Shown one piece after another: positions 5,175 through 5,676 of a stretch of DNA of 5,676 nucleotides. The notes below the pieces were generated by a model. That model ran no database searches. It was not told where the DNA came from and worked only from the letters and a program-made list of their open reading frames with translations. This stretch comes from Caryophanales bacterium UBA3375 (GTDB taxonomy: Bacteria; Bacillota_I; Bacilli_A; UBA3375). Made by a program: the position numbers and the translations under genes. The DNA lies in NCBI GenBank assembly GCA_002359095.1, contig DEQD01000019.1, forward strand, positions 1-5,676, in the 5' to 3' direction. How positions within the stretch are numbered: the stretch's first letter is position 1; each line of letters begins with the position of its first letter.

Positions 5175-5676
5175 AATTACCTCCCAAACTAAACCCACCT
5201 TTATGAGAAAACATATTGTGAATATCTTCAGGTATCCATTGCATTAATCCTGGTGGCATTGCGTGGTGAGCAACGTAACCACTACCACGTTTTGGGTAAT
5301 CAATTCCATTTTCTTCCAGTATTTGTTTAAATAATTCTGAATCCTTATTTCTATTACCAGTTAATTCATATCCATATTTTTGGAATAATATCTCACTTTC
5401 TTTACTAAATTGATATTTGCTAAAGTCTGGTGAATACACTATTGTTCCATCTGTTAGTTTATATGGTTTATAATCAACTCTTACATTTCTCATTCTTCCA
5501 AATACTTTCATTCTAATATCAAAACTCCAGATAATACTACCATCAGCTAATTTGTTATAAGTAACTCGCCCTCCATTTTGAGTAAAAATATCAATATTAG
5601 GACAATCAGATGGTTTTTGATCCATTAATTTTTTATATTCATCACTATTTTTATTTAAACCATTAATTTCTACTTT
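5161..5676 (-). CDS. C-terminal part of a polymorphic toxin with HNH/Endonuclease VII-type nuclease domain (partial)
   Basis: The reading frame is open to the right edge, giving 171 visible residues; the in-frame ATG at 5625 has no ribosome binding site, so the real start lies outside. Visible residues about 30-90 are beta-rich, with repeated D-G-S-I-I-W and D-G-T-I-V-Y patterns. The last 45 hold the nuclease signature: G-Y-V-A-H-H (H137, H138), L-M-Q-W-I-P-E-D-I-H (H153) and S-H-K-G-G (H158). The pattern HH-x(n)-MQ-x-IP-x(2)-IH-x(4)-H-x-GG is that of the HNH/Endo VII (treble-clef) toxins found in colicin DNase-like and LXG toxins, which cut nucleic acid using metal held by the histidines. 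The overlapping SUKH gene supports this. The N-terminal delivery domain is not seen; given the T7SS genes in the window an LXG domain is likely, but a different delivery route is not excluded. DNA versus RNA as target is not decided. Confidence 0.87.
   Translation of the reverse strand, partial: KVEINGLNKNSDEYKKLMDQKPSDCPNIDIFTQNGGRVTYNKLADGSIIWSFDIRMKVFGRMRNVRVDYKPYKLTDGTIVYSPDFSKYQFSKESEILFQKYGYELTGNRNKDSELFKQILEENGIDYPKRGSGYVAHHAMPPGLMQWIPEDIHNMFSHKGGFSLGGNYVAD
5180..5185 (-). promoter_or_regulatory. Ribosome binding site of SUKH-1 inside the toxin gene
   Basis: GGGAGG lies within the last codons of the toxin (the L-G-G segment), five bases before the ATG at 5174. It decides the SUKH-1 start and makes immunity translation depend on ribosomes finishing the toxin. 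Confidence 0.8.

Noticed and set aside
5161..5625. Complete 154-residue nuclease starting at the ATG at 5625
   Set aside because: No ribosome binding site precedes this ATG and the frame stays open for 17 more codons to the window edge, so it is an internal methionine of a longer toxin.

Overview
The window looks like a polymorphic-toxin island of the type VII secretion (T7SS/ESX) kind from a very AT-rich, low-GC Gram-positive bacterium (Bacillota; possibly an Erysipelotrichia- or Mollicutes-related lineage, but I cannot place it further). The evidence is a WXG100 protein, an LXG-like toxin N-terminus, DUF4176-type proteins, small helical partner proteins and SUKH (SMI1/KNR4) immunity proteins. 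Every gene lies on the minus strand with strong AGGAGG-type ribosome binding sites and very tight spacing, so transcription runs from right to left. Tryptophan is encoded by TGG and TGA acts as stop, so the standard bacterial code applies.

Layout in transcription order. (1) 5676-5161: the 3' end of a large toxin gene entering from the right edge and ending in an HNH/Endonuclease VII-type nuclease domain. (2) 5174-3098: an immunity array of three paralogous SUKH genes. The first is intact and overlaps the toxin by 14 nt. The second is broken by a one-base frameshift and preceded by a 14-codon scar of a toxin 3' end. The third is intact and preceded by an 80-residue ORF that aligns without gaps to the toxin nuclease domain but lacks its histidines. 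(3) 3051-1126: a helper block with three DUF4176-like paralogues, a 109-residue helical protein carrying a W-K-G motif, and a 203-residue coiled-coil protein. (4) 1055-771: the WXG100 protein. (5) A perfect 32-bp palindrome at 731-762. (6) 707-1: the N-terminal 235 residues of another LXG-like toxin running off the left edge.

The window therefore spans the junction of two toxin operons: the nuclease tip and immunity genes of one, then the helper genes and N-terminus of the next. In known LXG systems small helical partners are needed to export the toxin and the immunity protein protects the producer; I infer that the helper block serves the left-hand toxin and SUKH-1 neutralises the right-hand nuclease.

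The most interesting content is the immunity array. Toxin-tail scars sit at the same position relative to each SUKH start codon, so the unit that was duplicated or acquired was 'toxin C-terminus plus immunity gene'. Different cassettes have decayed to different degrees, and a 45-bp identical tract shared by the second and third SUKH genes suggests recent gene conversion or module exchange. There is no gene-free stretch longer than about 70 bases.
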